Source of the DNA: Plutella xylostella
Taxonomy: Eukaryota > Arthropoda > Insecta > Lepidoptera > Plutellidae
Assembly (NCBI RefSeq): GCF_932276165.1
Contig: NC_064012.1
Coordinates: 11,043,501 to 11,107,500, forward strand
DNA length: 64,000 nt
Direction of reading: 5' to 3'
A program made the position numbers and the translations under genes. The first letter of the stretch is position 1, and every line of letters starts with the position of its first letter. Below are positions 31,678 to 44,435 of this stretch, one piece after another. The notes beneath the pieces were generated by a model. The model made no database searches, was not told where the DNA came from, and saw only the letters and a list, made by a program, of their open reading frames with translations.

Positions 31678-34600
31678 GACCTTTATACATAAAAGACACA
31701 CTTTGTACTGTCTGAATTCTCGAGTTAAAAGTCTTTACCTACTAATCAAACATACGTAATCAATGGCGGAAATACTAAATAACAAGGAATCTGTATGTTG
31801 ACACTACGGAACCCTAAAGTTGCCGCACAACGGATATCCGGTGTTGGCCGTTAGAGCGAGCCATGCTGAGGTGCAAACCATAAACTAAAAGATAGCATAT
31901 TTCGTGAAAACTTAAAAGAAAATAAAGCGAAATTCGATCAATAAAACGGGCGGTTGTGAATTGGAAACTGGACACGCTTTTAGTTAAATATCAATACTGT
32001 ATTTACAAACTATTAGGTAATAATTTGCCATAAATGCCTTTAGTATAAATGGAAATCTCCTAACAACTTTTTGAAAATAAAGTCATTGGTCTTACCTACA
32101 TGTCTTTAGATTTAAACTGTGTCTTCTATCCCAAAGTCAGCAAGGGCAACCAATGCAAACAAATCAGATACCGCTATTAACAGCAACTACTTCGATACGC
32201 CTCCAATCTCATTCTATATTCAAATTTACCACCAAAATTAATGATTGGGCAGAAAAGCCGACTTTATCGTTATGATTGAGCCTTACCCTCCACTGTTTGC
32301 TACTGATAAAACTGGGACGTGCCCCTGAATATGTTAAATTCGTTAACTTTACACGGACGGACGGCCACTTTTTGCTTGTGTGCCATATTTTGTAATCATT
32401 TTTTGTTTTTCAAATCACAAATGCAAACACCAATAAAAGTTTATTAGGATAACAATCATTCTTTGTAATTCATTCATAAAGGGCTACCGCCGGTTTAATT
32501 GCAAATTTATGATTACAGGACTCTATATTTTTAAGATCCGATCTGATCAGCATTTTTCACGGATATTTTATGTCAATATCACTTATAAAGATTTTAGTAT
32601 TTACTATACCTACTATACTATTTATCTATACTACTAACTATCTTTGATAAGATTCTTCCAATACTTGTCATATTATGTTATTGTATTTAGAGAATAACTC
32701 GAAATTTCGGCTTGATGCAAAAAAAACACCAGTATAATTCTACCTGAGTCCTTTAATCCCGGTATTCCCACGGGAAACCCTTTAAAGGCAATATCAAGTC
32801 ATAGTGAGTCATTTGATAAAAATATCATTTAACTTATGTTCATTGTTTGCAAACTAATTTCAAGATATCTGAGCATAAAGCCTGAGCATGCAAAATCTCA
32901 TTATATCGAATAATTGACTAAATAAATCGCTCTTTGTGGAGATCGCAGAAATCGAGAACTTCATTTCTTTCTTGAGCTCAGTTTTCGCAAATGTAAGAGT
33001 AGAAAAGAATGTACTCTTTATCCATTTTATATTCCACAAAGAGTCTTTGAAGATAAACAAAGCTTTTAATCGCGAAACAAATGTTATAAACTGGTTGGGA
33101 AAGGAAATGAAGAGTTTGAAGAGTGACAGTACATTTTACATTTCGTTACATTATGAACGCGACTGTCCTCCGATGATCTTATAACCATAAATATATTCGT
33201 ATGTGTTTGCGGTTCTATTGCGCATTTTTGAAAATATTGTGTGTCAAAGAGACTCACTCAAGATGTAGCTCGGTCGAGGGAATTTATTAATCTTTTAGGT
33301 ATCTATTAATTCACATTACAGACATACCTAAATTATATAAATTATTTCGCTTTATTTTCATTTAAGCCTGCCCATGGCATAAATTTACTATTTATGTAAA
33401 AAGGACCTACAGATATATCTTTAAAGAGACTCTACATATACTATATGTACAGTACCTGTTACTGGAAACTGTAACTACACTCACAAAGCTGTTGCATATT
33501 CTAGTCGTCAAGTATTATTATTGTGTGCTTCCCTCCAGTGTGCAGTGGTTAAGTCCAACTATTCCATTGAACATAGCTTACAGCTTAGGGAACTTGTTAA
33601 ATCCCTAAATCCTTTAATGGACGTTCGTACATGTCTGTTACTAGCGGGCGAAAAGATCTATCTATTGGTTAGAAATGTTAGAATATGTATCACCTGCAAG
33701 CTAATTCTTCTTTGAATAGTCTCCTGTTTATGTAATAACTTGAAAATGATATTACTATTCAGGTATTGTAGATGAGATTCAGAATTTTTAATTATAAACC
33801 AGGTATTCTTGGTTTTCCACAAGATAAAAATCATTTTTTAAATTGCTTTTAGCGATAGCGTGTCAATTTGTGACAATTGATTTATTTAGGTAGGTATGTA
33901 ATATAAAAAACCTGAGAACAAACAAGCAGTTATTGTTTGTAAGGGGATAGATAAAAAGTGCTGGAGAAACGTCACAATATATTTTATCACCTTCGATGAG
34001 AAAAACTTATACTATATATTTTATTATATTTAAGGTACATTTGAGTTCTCTTCACTTTTCAATATTTTAATTAAACCAGCGAGTGTTGACATTTTGTTAA
34101 CTTAATAGTTTGCCCATTTTATACACTTGATGAACACCGATGGAAAAGATTAAAAATATATTTAAAAGTCATTTCCAAACGGGTAACGTAAATTGAAAGC
34201 AATTTTTGCGGAAAAAACCCCGGCTAAATGTATGCATCCACACGCTTTCCGCCATATTGAACTCATCAGACAGACTGAATTAATAAAAGGCGCTTACATG
34301 CAAAATGGCAGATTCAAAATTTGTTCAATAAAAAAGCGTGTGGACTTTTTAGCACTGGCCACACTGGCTCTGGCACTTTAATGGTCAGGTTTTAATAGAA
34401 TTTTCACGTGTATTCAACTTTAGTCTATAGAAATGTAAATAATTTCTTATGCAGTAAAAAAAGTAAAATTCAGGTGTTATTAAAAAAACAATAAAATAAA
34501 AGAATGGAAAAATGCTAAATAGATTCCCCTAAACATTACGTAGAACTGTAGGTTCCACCAAGAATCCCAACACTTAAGCAAATTATTTAACAGCCGAAGT

Positions 34601-34939
34601 GGTAGTCAGAATAATTTCACAACAACGGGGCCTAAAATAATGTTTAATGTGAAATTTCTACAAAGACCCCGGTCTTATCGGCGGCCCTAAGCGGGTCCAT
34701 TTTGTGGAGGTTAGACATAGGCTAAACAGTGAACAGTAAGATTGTGAACCGACACAAAATTATAAAATTAAAAAGGACATGCGTCGTTTTAAGACAACTT
34801 ATGGAACATAAACAGCACTTCCCTTTGCTGGAAGCCGTTTTTCCTTATTATGACGCCCCTGAATGTTTTTGCGATCGTACTTATTAGGTGCTTAATTTAA
34901 ATAAAATACATACGATCGACATGAGTATTGTTATCCTAA
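31678..34939. other. noncoding; a Helitron-like scrap and a weak inverted pair
   Basis: Near 32755-32785, GGTATTCCCACGGGAAA belongs to the family at 20462. CTCTTTGTGGA at 32930 and TCCACAAAGAG at 33033 form an isolated inverted pair about 114 bp across. No gene was recognised. Confidence 0.4.
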
Positions 34940-35142
34940 TCCTAACTAATATTATAAATGCGAAAGTAACTGTGTCTGTCTGTCTGTTACTCTTTCACGC
35001 CAAAACTACTGAACGGATTTGAATGAAATTTGGTATAAGTACATATGGTCTAGACCCTGAGAAATAACATAGGCTACTTTTTATCTCGGATCTCCCACGG
35101 GAATTCATTTTAAGGTGAAGCGAAGCTCGCGGGAACAGCTGG
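34940..35142 (+). mobile_element. Helitron-like dispersed element, copy 2
   Basis: Runs from TCCTAACTAATATTATAAA to GCTCGCGGGAACAGCTGG, about 203 bp. Inside are AAAACTACTGAACGGATTTG and CTCCCACGGGAAT. The TC start after A and the CTGG end before T match Helitron rules, and GCTCGCGGG could form the short hairpin before the end. It is noncoding. Confidence 0.6.
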
Positions 35143-36950
35143 TGATCAATAATTTCATATTTAATTTAATTTTTACGGTTTTAAGTATATCTAGTCAGTT
35201 GTTGTACTGCTTGCGTCGATCTCTTTGATCTGCGGCGCAGATGGCATCGTCACACGCGGTGTGTACATTGAGCCTGTCATTTTGGGGAAAGCTTTGTACC
35301 CATGCGTCAGAGTCTCTATACTCATAGATATAGAGCACAATATAGCTCGCTCCACGCTTGATGACCCTGCGGGGCATTTCGTCTAATAATACCTAACGTT
35401 TATTGAAACATTCGGGCATTCTGAGTTTCAACTTGGGTTCAAGTTTAATATGATTTGAGTGCCGCTGCCGGCTGCTTAAATCTTTCCTAATAATAAACGT
35501 CTGAAAGTTATTTATTCTCACTCCTTTATTATCTTTGATTTGTGCTGAATATAATTTGTTCCAAAATTATTAATTAATAATTTAATCTTTGTTCGTGGGT
35601 CTTATTAAATTAAATAGACCTGGCAGGCCTTTATTAAATTTCCTAACTAAGATCACAACAGACTAACAGTATTATTTATTAAGGGTTAAAGCAATTTATG
35701 CATGTGTTTTTAATAATACACGAAAGTAAATAAGACCCCTCGTGGCTTTATCGCGGAAAACCCAAGGGTTATAGTTGAATAAAAAAGGTAACCCTACACG
35801 CTGCACCCTCCGGTTAATACTTAAAGGCTCAGAGTCACTAATTGATATATTTATTAAACTTCATTTCATTTGTGTAAAGTATTACGCAGGGTATTCTTAC
35901 GGTAGGTGGGAGTTTAGCCAGCGGACGCAAAAAGCTTAGCGGCTTCCGAAATTAAAATAATAAATTGCTAATTTACATTGTCTGCCGTCGGCTAATTTGC
36001 CCTTCTTTGTTTCTGATGTAAAATGCTTGTTGACCCTTAAGTTGAGGAGGCCCCTGGTCCAGGACAGTCCCTTCTAACCTCCACACATAAATCCGAATTA
36101 AAACTGAAAGAGGCCCGCAAATAAATAATGCTGACTCGTTTTTCAAAGGACTTTGTCCCCAGTCGTACTTTATACAGAGTTTTTTTTTTCGCATTAAAAA
36201 CTCCTGCAATAATAAGCGGCTGACTCGACAAGGACGTTATGTAGATAGCATTTTTTAATACTTTTTATATGTATAAAATTAAGGAAGGGTTGTTGTTTCA
36301 GAAGCCCAGATCCAGAAAAAACAATAACTACTTATTTATACATAATTATAGACATTATAAATGTTATTTTCTGAATAGTGCTTACACAAGTGGTAGAATA
36401 ATAATATTATAAATGTAGCCGTGTACAAGATCAAGTTGACGCTACACGTTGTCAATTTCCGGGTGATTACCGGAAGTGTTCTCGATGCGGAAATAACGAA
36501 CCCCAATGGTAATAATATGACGAAGACAATGGCGCGTTCGCGAGGCAATTTCCGCTCGAGACACTGAGCGGAGGTGCTGCGAATAAATTATTAACATTTT
36601 GAATAATAGTTTCGTAAATTTTAACACCAACTTTGAGAGAAACGCGACCCGTTTTGTCAACTTCCAACCCGGTATTAATCCACTCTCTAAATAACCTGCA
36701 GAGGTAATCCCCGATATTACTTACTTAAGACATCCAACTGATAGATATTGGAAGTTGATCTCGAAAGTACTAACTCGTAAGTCGAAACCAATTTCTTAAA
36801 AGCTACGAGTATATTTTGTTAGTTGAGAGAGAATTAAGCGACTGCCGGACCGCGGATATTCTTCAAACAGATTCCAACTTTGATTGGGTTACGGCAAATA
36901 CCAGTCCTGCCGTTTCTGATTGACTTGTGTCTTGGCTGTCTTGAGTCTCA
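35143..36950. other. noncoding; GC-richer patch at 35195-35377
   Basis: The patch has an open minus-strand frame of 60 codons with no known motif. It also contains a palindromic CTCTATA...TATAGAG motif. Nothing else was recognised in this stretch. Confidence 0.4.
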
Positions 36951-37045
36951 AGACGGTTACTCTACACTGACGAAAAAGTTGCTAACGAGAACTGTCATGC
37001 AATCGGCGATCGGCATGTTTATTATGCCTAATACAGACTCACTCC
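36951..37045 (+). repeat. third, diverged copy of a block from the duplicated unit
   Basis: GGTTACTCTACACTGACGAA, a GCAATCGGC motif and ATGTTTATTATG correspond in order to about 14605-14670 (and 4745-4810) in the tandem unit. It is a dispersed repeat, older than the tandem duplication. Confidence 0.55.
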
Positions 37046-37974
37046 GATCGGTGTCGGTCTTTTAGCCTTTTAGTCTTTTAGCCCGAGACCAAGGGATTTC
37101 TCGGACGAGAAAGAACATTTAATATCACTCTCAATCGTTTCCGCGCTGATGCACACAATAATATAGCACCTGCACCAAAGTCGACGTCCATGCCGGATAG
37201 CGAGGAGAACACAAGTGAGACCACCCCGTGAGTGTGGATGGTTTACCAAGAACGCGAGAAGTCTCGATGAATCTCTCGGAGACTAGAAATTATGACGAGA
37301 TATATTCGTAAATCACGCAGCAGCGTTCTGAAACTTGTTTTTTTTCATCATATAGAGTGACCCCAGTTCACTTCAATGGCAACGTGTGGCTGAGCCGAGA
37401 CGTGTACCTATTGATGATGCATATTGATGCACTAATGGAATACACGTGGATATACTGGTAGTCATGAACTTCTGTTACTGTATTCATGCGTACATTTGAT
37501 TCCTTTGATGTATGTATACTACTACTGCATTATTACAATTGGACTTCAATCGCTTGATTGACGGCCGTCCCGATTAAACAAACAGTGGCTGTCTGAATAT
37601 CACAAGAGCATCGTCGGATTTGAAATAACATGGTTAAATAACTATAATAATAATAATAAATAACAAGTAAATAAGAGTTTTAGGAAGGGGGAAATTAATG
37701 CACTGTCTAAACTTTAATTTGTAATCATTAATCAAATCAATACAAGGTGGATTCTGTCACTACTTTTGTAATGCACCTTATACCTTGTATATAGAAAATT
37801 GTAACATTGCTTTATTTTTACAAATAAACCAACCTCTTCTCTCTAGTAACTAACCAACCTCTCTCACTGAATTTCGAACGATTTGACAGAGCCAAATATA
37901 AAATGAAACCTTCGGAATTGCTATTTTCAATTCCTTGCCATGGTAGGAACATTATCACACTTAGTAGTTCCTAA
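37046..37974. other. noncoding, nothing recognised
   Basis: ATATAGAGTGACCCC near 37350 recalls the ATAGAGTAACCCCC of the tandem unit (5078), so more of that dispersed element may be scattered here. Confidence 0.35.
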
Positions 37975-38149
37975 GGGTGCTTACATAGAGAATCGGGTTC
38001 CCTGTACCTACCTGTACCGGTAACCTGATTATCCGAAAGCGCTCATGACATAAAAAAATCCGGGAAATGCTCCGTGAGTGAGCGCTTTCACATAATCAGG
38101 TTACCGGCACAGGTAGGTACAGGGAACCTGCCTCTCTATGTAAGCACCC
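37975..38149 (+). mobile_element. 175-bp foldback MITE with TAA target site
   Basis: The left arm GGGTGCTTACATAGAGA continues through GGGTTCCCTGTACC and GGTAACCTGATTAT. The right arm is its complement over about 65 bases with few mismatches, leaving a ~45-bp loop. TAA stands on both sides (37972-37974, 38150-38152). A 3-bp TWA target duplication suits a PIF/Harbinger-type nonautonomous element. Confidence 0.88.
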
Positions 38150-38534
38150 TAACAAGGTGTCACGTATTCAAACAAGAAATATTAAACCGTTCGCGCATAT
38201 CAGTTCCGCATAAATGATTGACGTCGCCATCCCGCTACACCACGATACGCCATAGCGGTAATTTGAACACACATTGAAATTCTGCAAACGATACCCATTG
38301 ATTAAATTGCAATTACTGGCTGACATGTTTCGGAATCAAGCAATTATCATTATCCAACTGAAATTAGCCGGTTTTCACACTGCAGCTTAGGCCTTCATTC
38401 TGTCTGTTAATTGAATGTTTGTATATCTGTATTTTGTTGGCTGCGGTGGGCCCGACTAACGAGTCAAACGAAATAGGATGCCGCGAGTAATCAGGTTGAA
38501 TCAGACTTTTCACGGTGAATTTCTGATGCCGGAG
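38150..38534. other. noncoding, nothing recognised
   Basis: No repeat or convincing frame. Confidence 0.4.
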
Positions 38535-39145
38535 AGAAGAAAGAAATACAAGCATTTATTCCGTGCCGTATCCAGAAAATTACATTACAAAATCTATTCA
38601 CCTTAAAATAAAAAATATTAATCACCGCGTTATGCCAATAATTAGTTGGTTACGCATTTACAAAATATGTTTTTTGATGCAGTTGTGTACGGATCTTGTA
38701 TACTCAAAGGCAAGCTCACCTGTTTGTGGTAACCGTAAACAGAGCATTTTTTGTTTCTTATTTACAAACATAATGTAAGTATAAAAGAGTATCTTAACGA
38801 AAAAAAATAAAAAAAATTGAGTCGACCACAATATTCAACAATAGCGTTTAATTACGTCCAGACACATGCGGAATCCAATCATAAAATCAACCACACTTTG
38901 TATGGTGGAGATACTGGCAATTTAGTATGCGTCGTCCATGAAACAGTAAATACGTTATCTAATATTAACAGTCTACAGGATTCTCGGCACAGACTTTTAT
39001 TGTGGTATTTATACCATACAATACAATACAGTTAAGTAATTTGCACCAAGCACAAAAAATACAAAACAAACGCTTAAAACAAAACAGTTCAGACAGGCGG
39101 CCTTATTGCTGATAGCAATTTCTACCACACAACCTTTATTTTCTT
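38535..39145 (-). mobile_element. LINE 3' untranslated region, minus strand
   Basis: On the minus strand the end is AATAAATGCTTGTATTTC then TTC-rich tail (about 38536-38560). At 39096-39135 the plus strand shows GGCGGCCTTATTGCTGATAG then ACACAACCTTT, the same motif as at 7035-7075. No RT coding remains. The three short open frames here are by-products. Confidence 0.45.
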
Positions 39146-40464
39146 ACCGTCGTCGTATCGCCATGATAGCGGTTAAGATGGCCAAATTTACAAGAAGAAG
39201 TGAAACGGTAGTGAGTGAATTCTTTACATGTTTTTGTACCCTGTGCTTATTAAAAACAGAAATATACGTGAGTACAAGTGTACAGAAAAGCGATCAAATC
39301 TCTTGCACTTCTGGCTACCCCTTCGGGGATTAAAGTCGTGAGCATAATAAAATTAAGCATGTGATTGTAAACTTTACACTTTTTTTTAATAAATCATCAT
39401 GTATATTACAGTCGTGATCATAATCATGTCTGAATCTGAAAAATAAGTAGGTATGCTACTCGTATGTACCATACGAGTAAACTGTTATACTCATACAACT
39501 TTTGAAGACCACTTGATAATTTTCCAAAGACAGGTTGACGTTGAACACTAATTGAACACTGCAATATTAATGTTTATTGACAGGGTAGCAATTATTCCTT
39601 CACAGGCATATCGTATTTACTGTCTCTGCAAATACAAAATCGTTTCATATCGTTAGTAATTAAATACTAAAACGGTCTTAGCTCAACGTCTGATGTCAAC
39701 TATTTTACAATAGTTAGATTTTCAAGTATTATTAAGAGTGTAACTACTAAAAATTTACCAGTTTATGTCGTGATTATCTCATAGCTAAGTATGCTAATAA
39801 AGTGCATAGTGGAGAGCTTCGTTAACGTGCTAAAAGCAATATCTCTCCATATATTTCATAGCTCTGAGATTAATATAGCCAGGCATGCAAATGGGGGCTA
39901 CGTCTAACCTAGGTATATATTCATTAGATATTCACCCTTCAATGTTAACCCTGATTGATGAAGTGGATACGTATCTTCTCCTTTCTGACTTCTGGCAAGA
40001 ATATAATATAATATAATATGTGAGGACATCTCACACACGACCATCCGAACCAAATAAGTGCTTCTTATGTGAAATTATCGATAAAAGGCCATTATCTGAA
40101 GGCCTAGCATAGGGCACAAGACGTCACGTCAAGACGCGACAAAAGATCGAATTTTTATTCACCGTACTAAGAGGAGAGACATTGCCCATCAAAAATACAC
40201 TTTAAACATATTTTTCTGGTACGGGTTAAATAAAGTGAGCCCTACTCAAAAGTCAATTGGTCACTTACAGCACATTTAAATCATTTAGATTCCTTTTACT
40301 GATAAAAGTATCGCTCATTACTTGTTCGTTATCAAATACGAAGTCATCAGGAGGGTCCCTCTAGGTTATAAAAATGAAATTTCGGACTACTCAGCTGCTG
40401 AGCCAACCGCGACTCTGTCTCGATGCATTAAATGTACCGATCTATCGTTCGTTCGTTTTTTTTT
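39146..40464. other. noncoding, nothing recognised
   Basis: AT-rich; contains a short AATAT run near 40010. Confidence 0.4.
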
Positions 40465-40469
40465 TGTAA

Positions 40470-40541
40470 ATTTTAGCATTAAGTCCACCCTTTGTACTTT
40501 TATTTGTAATATTTGTACAATAAAGACTTAAATAAATAAGC
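40470..40541 (+). mobile_element. LINE 3' end, plus strand, copy 2
   Basis: TTTAGCATTAAGTCCACCC, TTTGTAATATTTGTACAATA and an AAATAAATAAG tail match the copy at 30447 in order. Only the tail of the element is present. Confidence 0.6.
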
Positions 40542-43500
40542 TAGAGTAACCACAGGGTGCAAGTAAATGCTCCTTAATGTAAAATCTATGTTTATGATAT
40601 TAAGTATACCTATTATTTAAATATTTATGAACTTTACTTTAAGTCTTTTACAGTGCGTCTTGTAATCACTTATTTTTTTTCGCTTTAACTAATATCCATT
40701 GGACAAAGATCAAGTTGAGACCACATTTGTATAATTTCGCTCTATCAGACCTTCTTAGCGTATTATGATCATTGTTTAGAATATTATTATATTTTTTGCA
40801 ATATTCAAATTGTCATACTTAACTTATCAGTAACGAAGATTTTGCAAACTATCTACATCACATATCAAGATCAGCAACATTAAAAAAACTAAAATTGTCT
40901 TATACTTACTTACCTACTTATTTAGTGAGATTCAACAGTAACGAGAAAACTAAAAAGCCTGACCGGGCATCACCACGTTTTAAAACAATTACCCCACCTG
41001 TCATACCCAAGATTTTTGAGGTCGTTTAAACTCTAAAAGAGGAGGTACGTTCGAAAACCCAATAACCAATAGATACATATATAGGGTGAGCTAAAATTAA
41101 TTGAGGTTTTGTAAAACGATTAAGCCCGCAAGCCGCCTGTGCGCGACGTTTTTGGCTTCCCGAACCCAAATGGAAATATAAATCAGCAGATTTTTTGCCA
41201 CGTGCACTGGTATTTTCTAATGTATATGTACATAAATAATACATAAATCTGTCAAATGTTTAGTATAATTAATGTTGACGCCTATGAGTTGTATTTAATT
41301 ATACATGCTGTTTGTCGTAATATTCTTTGTGCATAGATACATAGGTAGATGGATTCGGGTTTTACTCAATGAGTACAGATGATAGATCTTAGAGTTTTTT
41401 TACTACTTTACTAAGCTTTCTATGCAGGACTTACAAAATACATAGATCTACATTACTTTAGTCCACTGATTCTATGCACTGCACGTATTTCTAGGTTGAT
41501 ACAGTTTCTAGGTCTAGAATCACTTAAAGTATGTAACATATTCCATAAAAGTACCAAATAAGATATTTAATCACTTCTCGCAATTCAATTGTAGTGCCTT
41601 ATCATTAATGTGGTATTTCGCTATTAATGTAGTAGCTGTGATGTGTGTAATTTGCATGGCGAATGACGGTGTGACTGCACTTTGAATGGAAGTGGAAGGG
41701 GTAAGTGAGGGGGAGAGGGGCCAATGGCATTTCGAATGAATAATCGCGACGGAGATTTGACGGGAGGTATTTTTATTGCCACACCGGCATGAGCGATATT
41801 CCAGCTTGGTTTTCGAATAGCCCTGTACCACCCTGTACAAACTTTTACGAGGGGATTTTTTGTAACGAAAATAATTTCACCGGCGATATAAATCTTTATG
41901 AAATTCCTCCTTTATTGCTCTGTTTTACTTAAAGTATTCGCGGACCAGCGAGAGTACATTTCTCTTCTAATGTCGAGAGTGCTTGGTTTTTAACCGACTT
42001 TGAAAAAAGGAGGAGGTTCTCTACTGTTCTGTATGGATGTTTTTTTATGTATGCCCACCGATGTTTTCTTTGTTATAGAACGATTTTGATTAAAAAAAAT
42101 TGATGCAGTTTTACTTCAAGGCTCATTTTAATCATAATTAAATTCCACCTCAAATGGTGGGAAAAGAGGCAAAAGTACGGTAAAAATTAATAGGTATTCA
42201 ACTTCTCGAAGACAACACGTAAAAAATAATACAATATACTATTTTGAAGCCTAATTCCGAAATGGTTTTCAAAATATAAGATAGTTTTTTTTCAATGTTT
42301 TCCTATAAACATACTCACTATAAATAGAACATACAATAAATTACTCTCACATCAAAATCAGGACCCTGACATCACTTTTCTCCGTTTCGGTGACACAAAA
42401 ATACTCTTGACTAACAACTTATAGCACCCATCTTTTTCCCCATTCTAGTTTAATGAGAAGCATCACTTTTTAATATTAAAAGGCGCTTAACAAAGTTTCT
42501 TTTCTCCGCTCATTATTTTACAGGCATCTTATTTTAACGGTCACCATTACATTATAGCGGCATTGTACTAATCCTTCTTGAAGAAGACACTCAAAGGATG
42601 TTACATAAAGCCTCTTGGGAAGTGACGTCGAAAATTCTCATTTTTATATTGTTCAGCCTACCTATCAAGGGGAAAAAGAGGCAAGGGACAAGACGTGATA
42701 AAAGTTTTCCTTCGCGCTTGCTCTCGAGGCCATGCGATGTAAGTGAGCGCGACGTTAAACTTTTGTCACGCGCGTCTTCCGCTCCATGCTAGATATGCAG
42801 GTGTCGCTCTAGTGTGACAATTGTCAACCCGGCGCCTTTAGAAGGATGTGCCAAAAGTCTTTGCAATACGGTCCCTATTATTTTTAGGTTAGGTATGTTA
42901 TATTCCACTGACATGCGAATTTACATGCAAGGTAACTATACAGAAACAGCCATAAGAGCCTCCGTCGCCGCCGCGCCGGTGCGATAGGCATACGTTGTAG
43001 GTATATGATACGATTGTGAAAATCACAGTAGTAAGGGCGTTATAATATTTTACAAGTTTCGTAGCTGCTGCGTAAAAGGGGCTATAAATAGGGTCTTTCA
43101 AAATTATAATATTAAAAATGTGAATATTATTCACTTTTCGTTTTAATTATACCTACTTAAACCCAAAAAAAACTTAGCAACCGAAACAAGTGCCATCACC
43201 AAAAAACTACCACCTTTACACAGAACCTCCAATATTACTATTTTTGTTCTTAATTCAAATAGGTAGGTAGGTAGTTAAAATACAATTAATATCCTTACAA
43301 CAACACTAATGGAAGTATCTCAGAAATCCTCTCACACGGTCAATGAGCCACTGAGCCAGGAAAATAACATAAAATTGCTCTTTTCGTATCAACATTTAAT
43401 ACCAATCAAGAGTAAATATGTACTTCAAGTTCTGAGTCGTAGTTATATCTGAAGGGTGTAGCTAATGAGGCAGGAGTATTATCTTCAACAACAGAGAAAT

Positions 43501-43927
43501 AAAAAGAAAAGTTAAGTCCCTATATTGATGTTGAAAAAGATTTCAAGTAAGTAGATAATAGAGCTTTATTAGTATCTGAGATTAATTTAATAAAGATGGA
43601 AACTAAGTATGTATGCGTGTATTTTATTTTGTGTGTAAGGAAGTAAAAAACATAGTACATAATGCTAAATCTTGTTAATACCTATAGTTTTACGACCATT
43701 TTCCTATCAAACGTACACATTTAACTCAATTTTAAAATTAGTACTTTGAAATGAAATTCTGCAAGGCGGTACAGCTACGTCATTTATAAAAGAGTAAAAG
43801 AAAGTACCTACGCGATGCATGTGTTTGCATATTTTACGTCCCATCGCCTCGACTGCACTCTATCTTCCAAACTTACTTATAAAATTATTTCATATGACTG
43901 TACGCTATGGGAATAGTTATTTCGTAT
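40542..43927. other. noncoding; dispersed motif near 41990 and a weak inverted pair near 42690
   Basis: TTTTTAACCGACTTTGAAAA with AGGAGGAGGTTCTC (about 41988-42020) is the same family as position 33. GTGATAAAAGTTTTCC (42696) faces AAACTTTTGTCACGCGCGTC (42756), possibly a small MITE. No gene was recognised. Confidence 0.4.
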
Positions 43928-44196
43928 GACGGTCGAATGGCGTAGTGGTTAGTGGCCCTGACTGCTATGCCGAAGGTCCCGGGTTCGATTCCCGGCTGGG
44001 GCAGATATTTGTTTAAAGACAGATATTTGTACTCGGGTCTTGGGTGTTGATATTTATATTTTTAGTATCTATCTATCTATGTATTTGTGTAGATATATCA
44101 GCTGTCTGACACCCATAACACAGGTTCTGTCTAGCTTGGGGTCGGATGGCCGTGTGTGAGATGTCCCCACATATTTATTTATTTATTTATTTATTC
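43928..44196 (+). mobile_element. tRNA-derived SINE with ATTT tail
   Basis: The head GGTCGAATGGCGTAGTGG and B box GGGTTCGATTCCCGG match the SINE at 23523. The body then differs (TATCTATCTATCTATG, GGGGTCGGATGGCCGTG) and it ends in an ATTT microsatellite. It is thus a second SINE family sharing a tRNA head. About 269 bp. Confidence 0.82.
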
Positions 44197-44212
44197 AATA
44201 CTGTGTAATGTT

Positions 44213-44435
44213 AAGCCGAAGGTCCCGGGTTCGATTCCCGGCTGGGGCAGATATTTGTTTAAACGCACATATTTGTTCTCGGGTCTTGGATGTGCCCGTA
44301 AAATGGCAATAGGCCCGCCCCCTATTACATTGGGACTAACATAACACTTTGGCGAAAAGTGGGTGCAGCAATGCACCTCTGCCTACCCCGCAAGGAATAC
44401 ATTAGTACAAGGCGTGAGTGTGTGTGTTTTTTTTA
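44213..44435 (+). mobile_element. 5'-truncated SINE, same family as 23523
   Basis: Starts at GCCGAAGGTCCCGGG, inside the tRNA head (A box missing). It runs through GGGGGCGGGCC read on the minus strand, and GCAGCAATGCACCTCTGCC, to GTGTGTGTTTTTTTT. It lies 17 bp after the previous SINE. Confidence 0.78.

Noticed and set aside
32930..33043. CTCTTTGTGGA / TCCACAAAGAG inverted pair as a MITE
   Set aside because: Only 11 bp, no target duplication and no second copy in the window.
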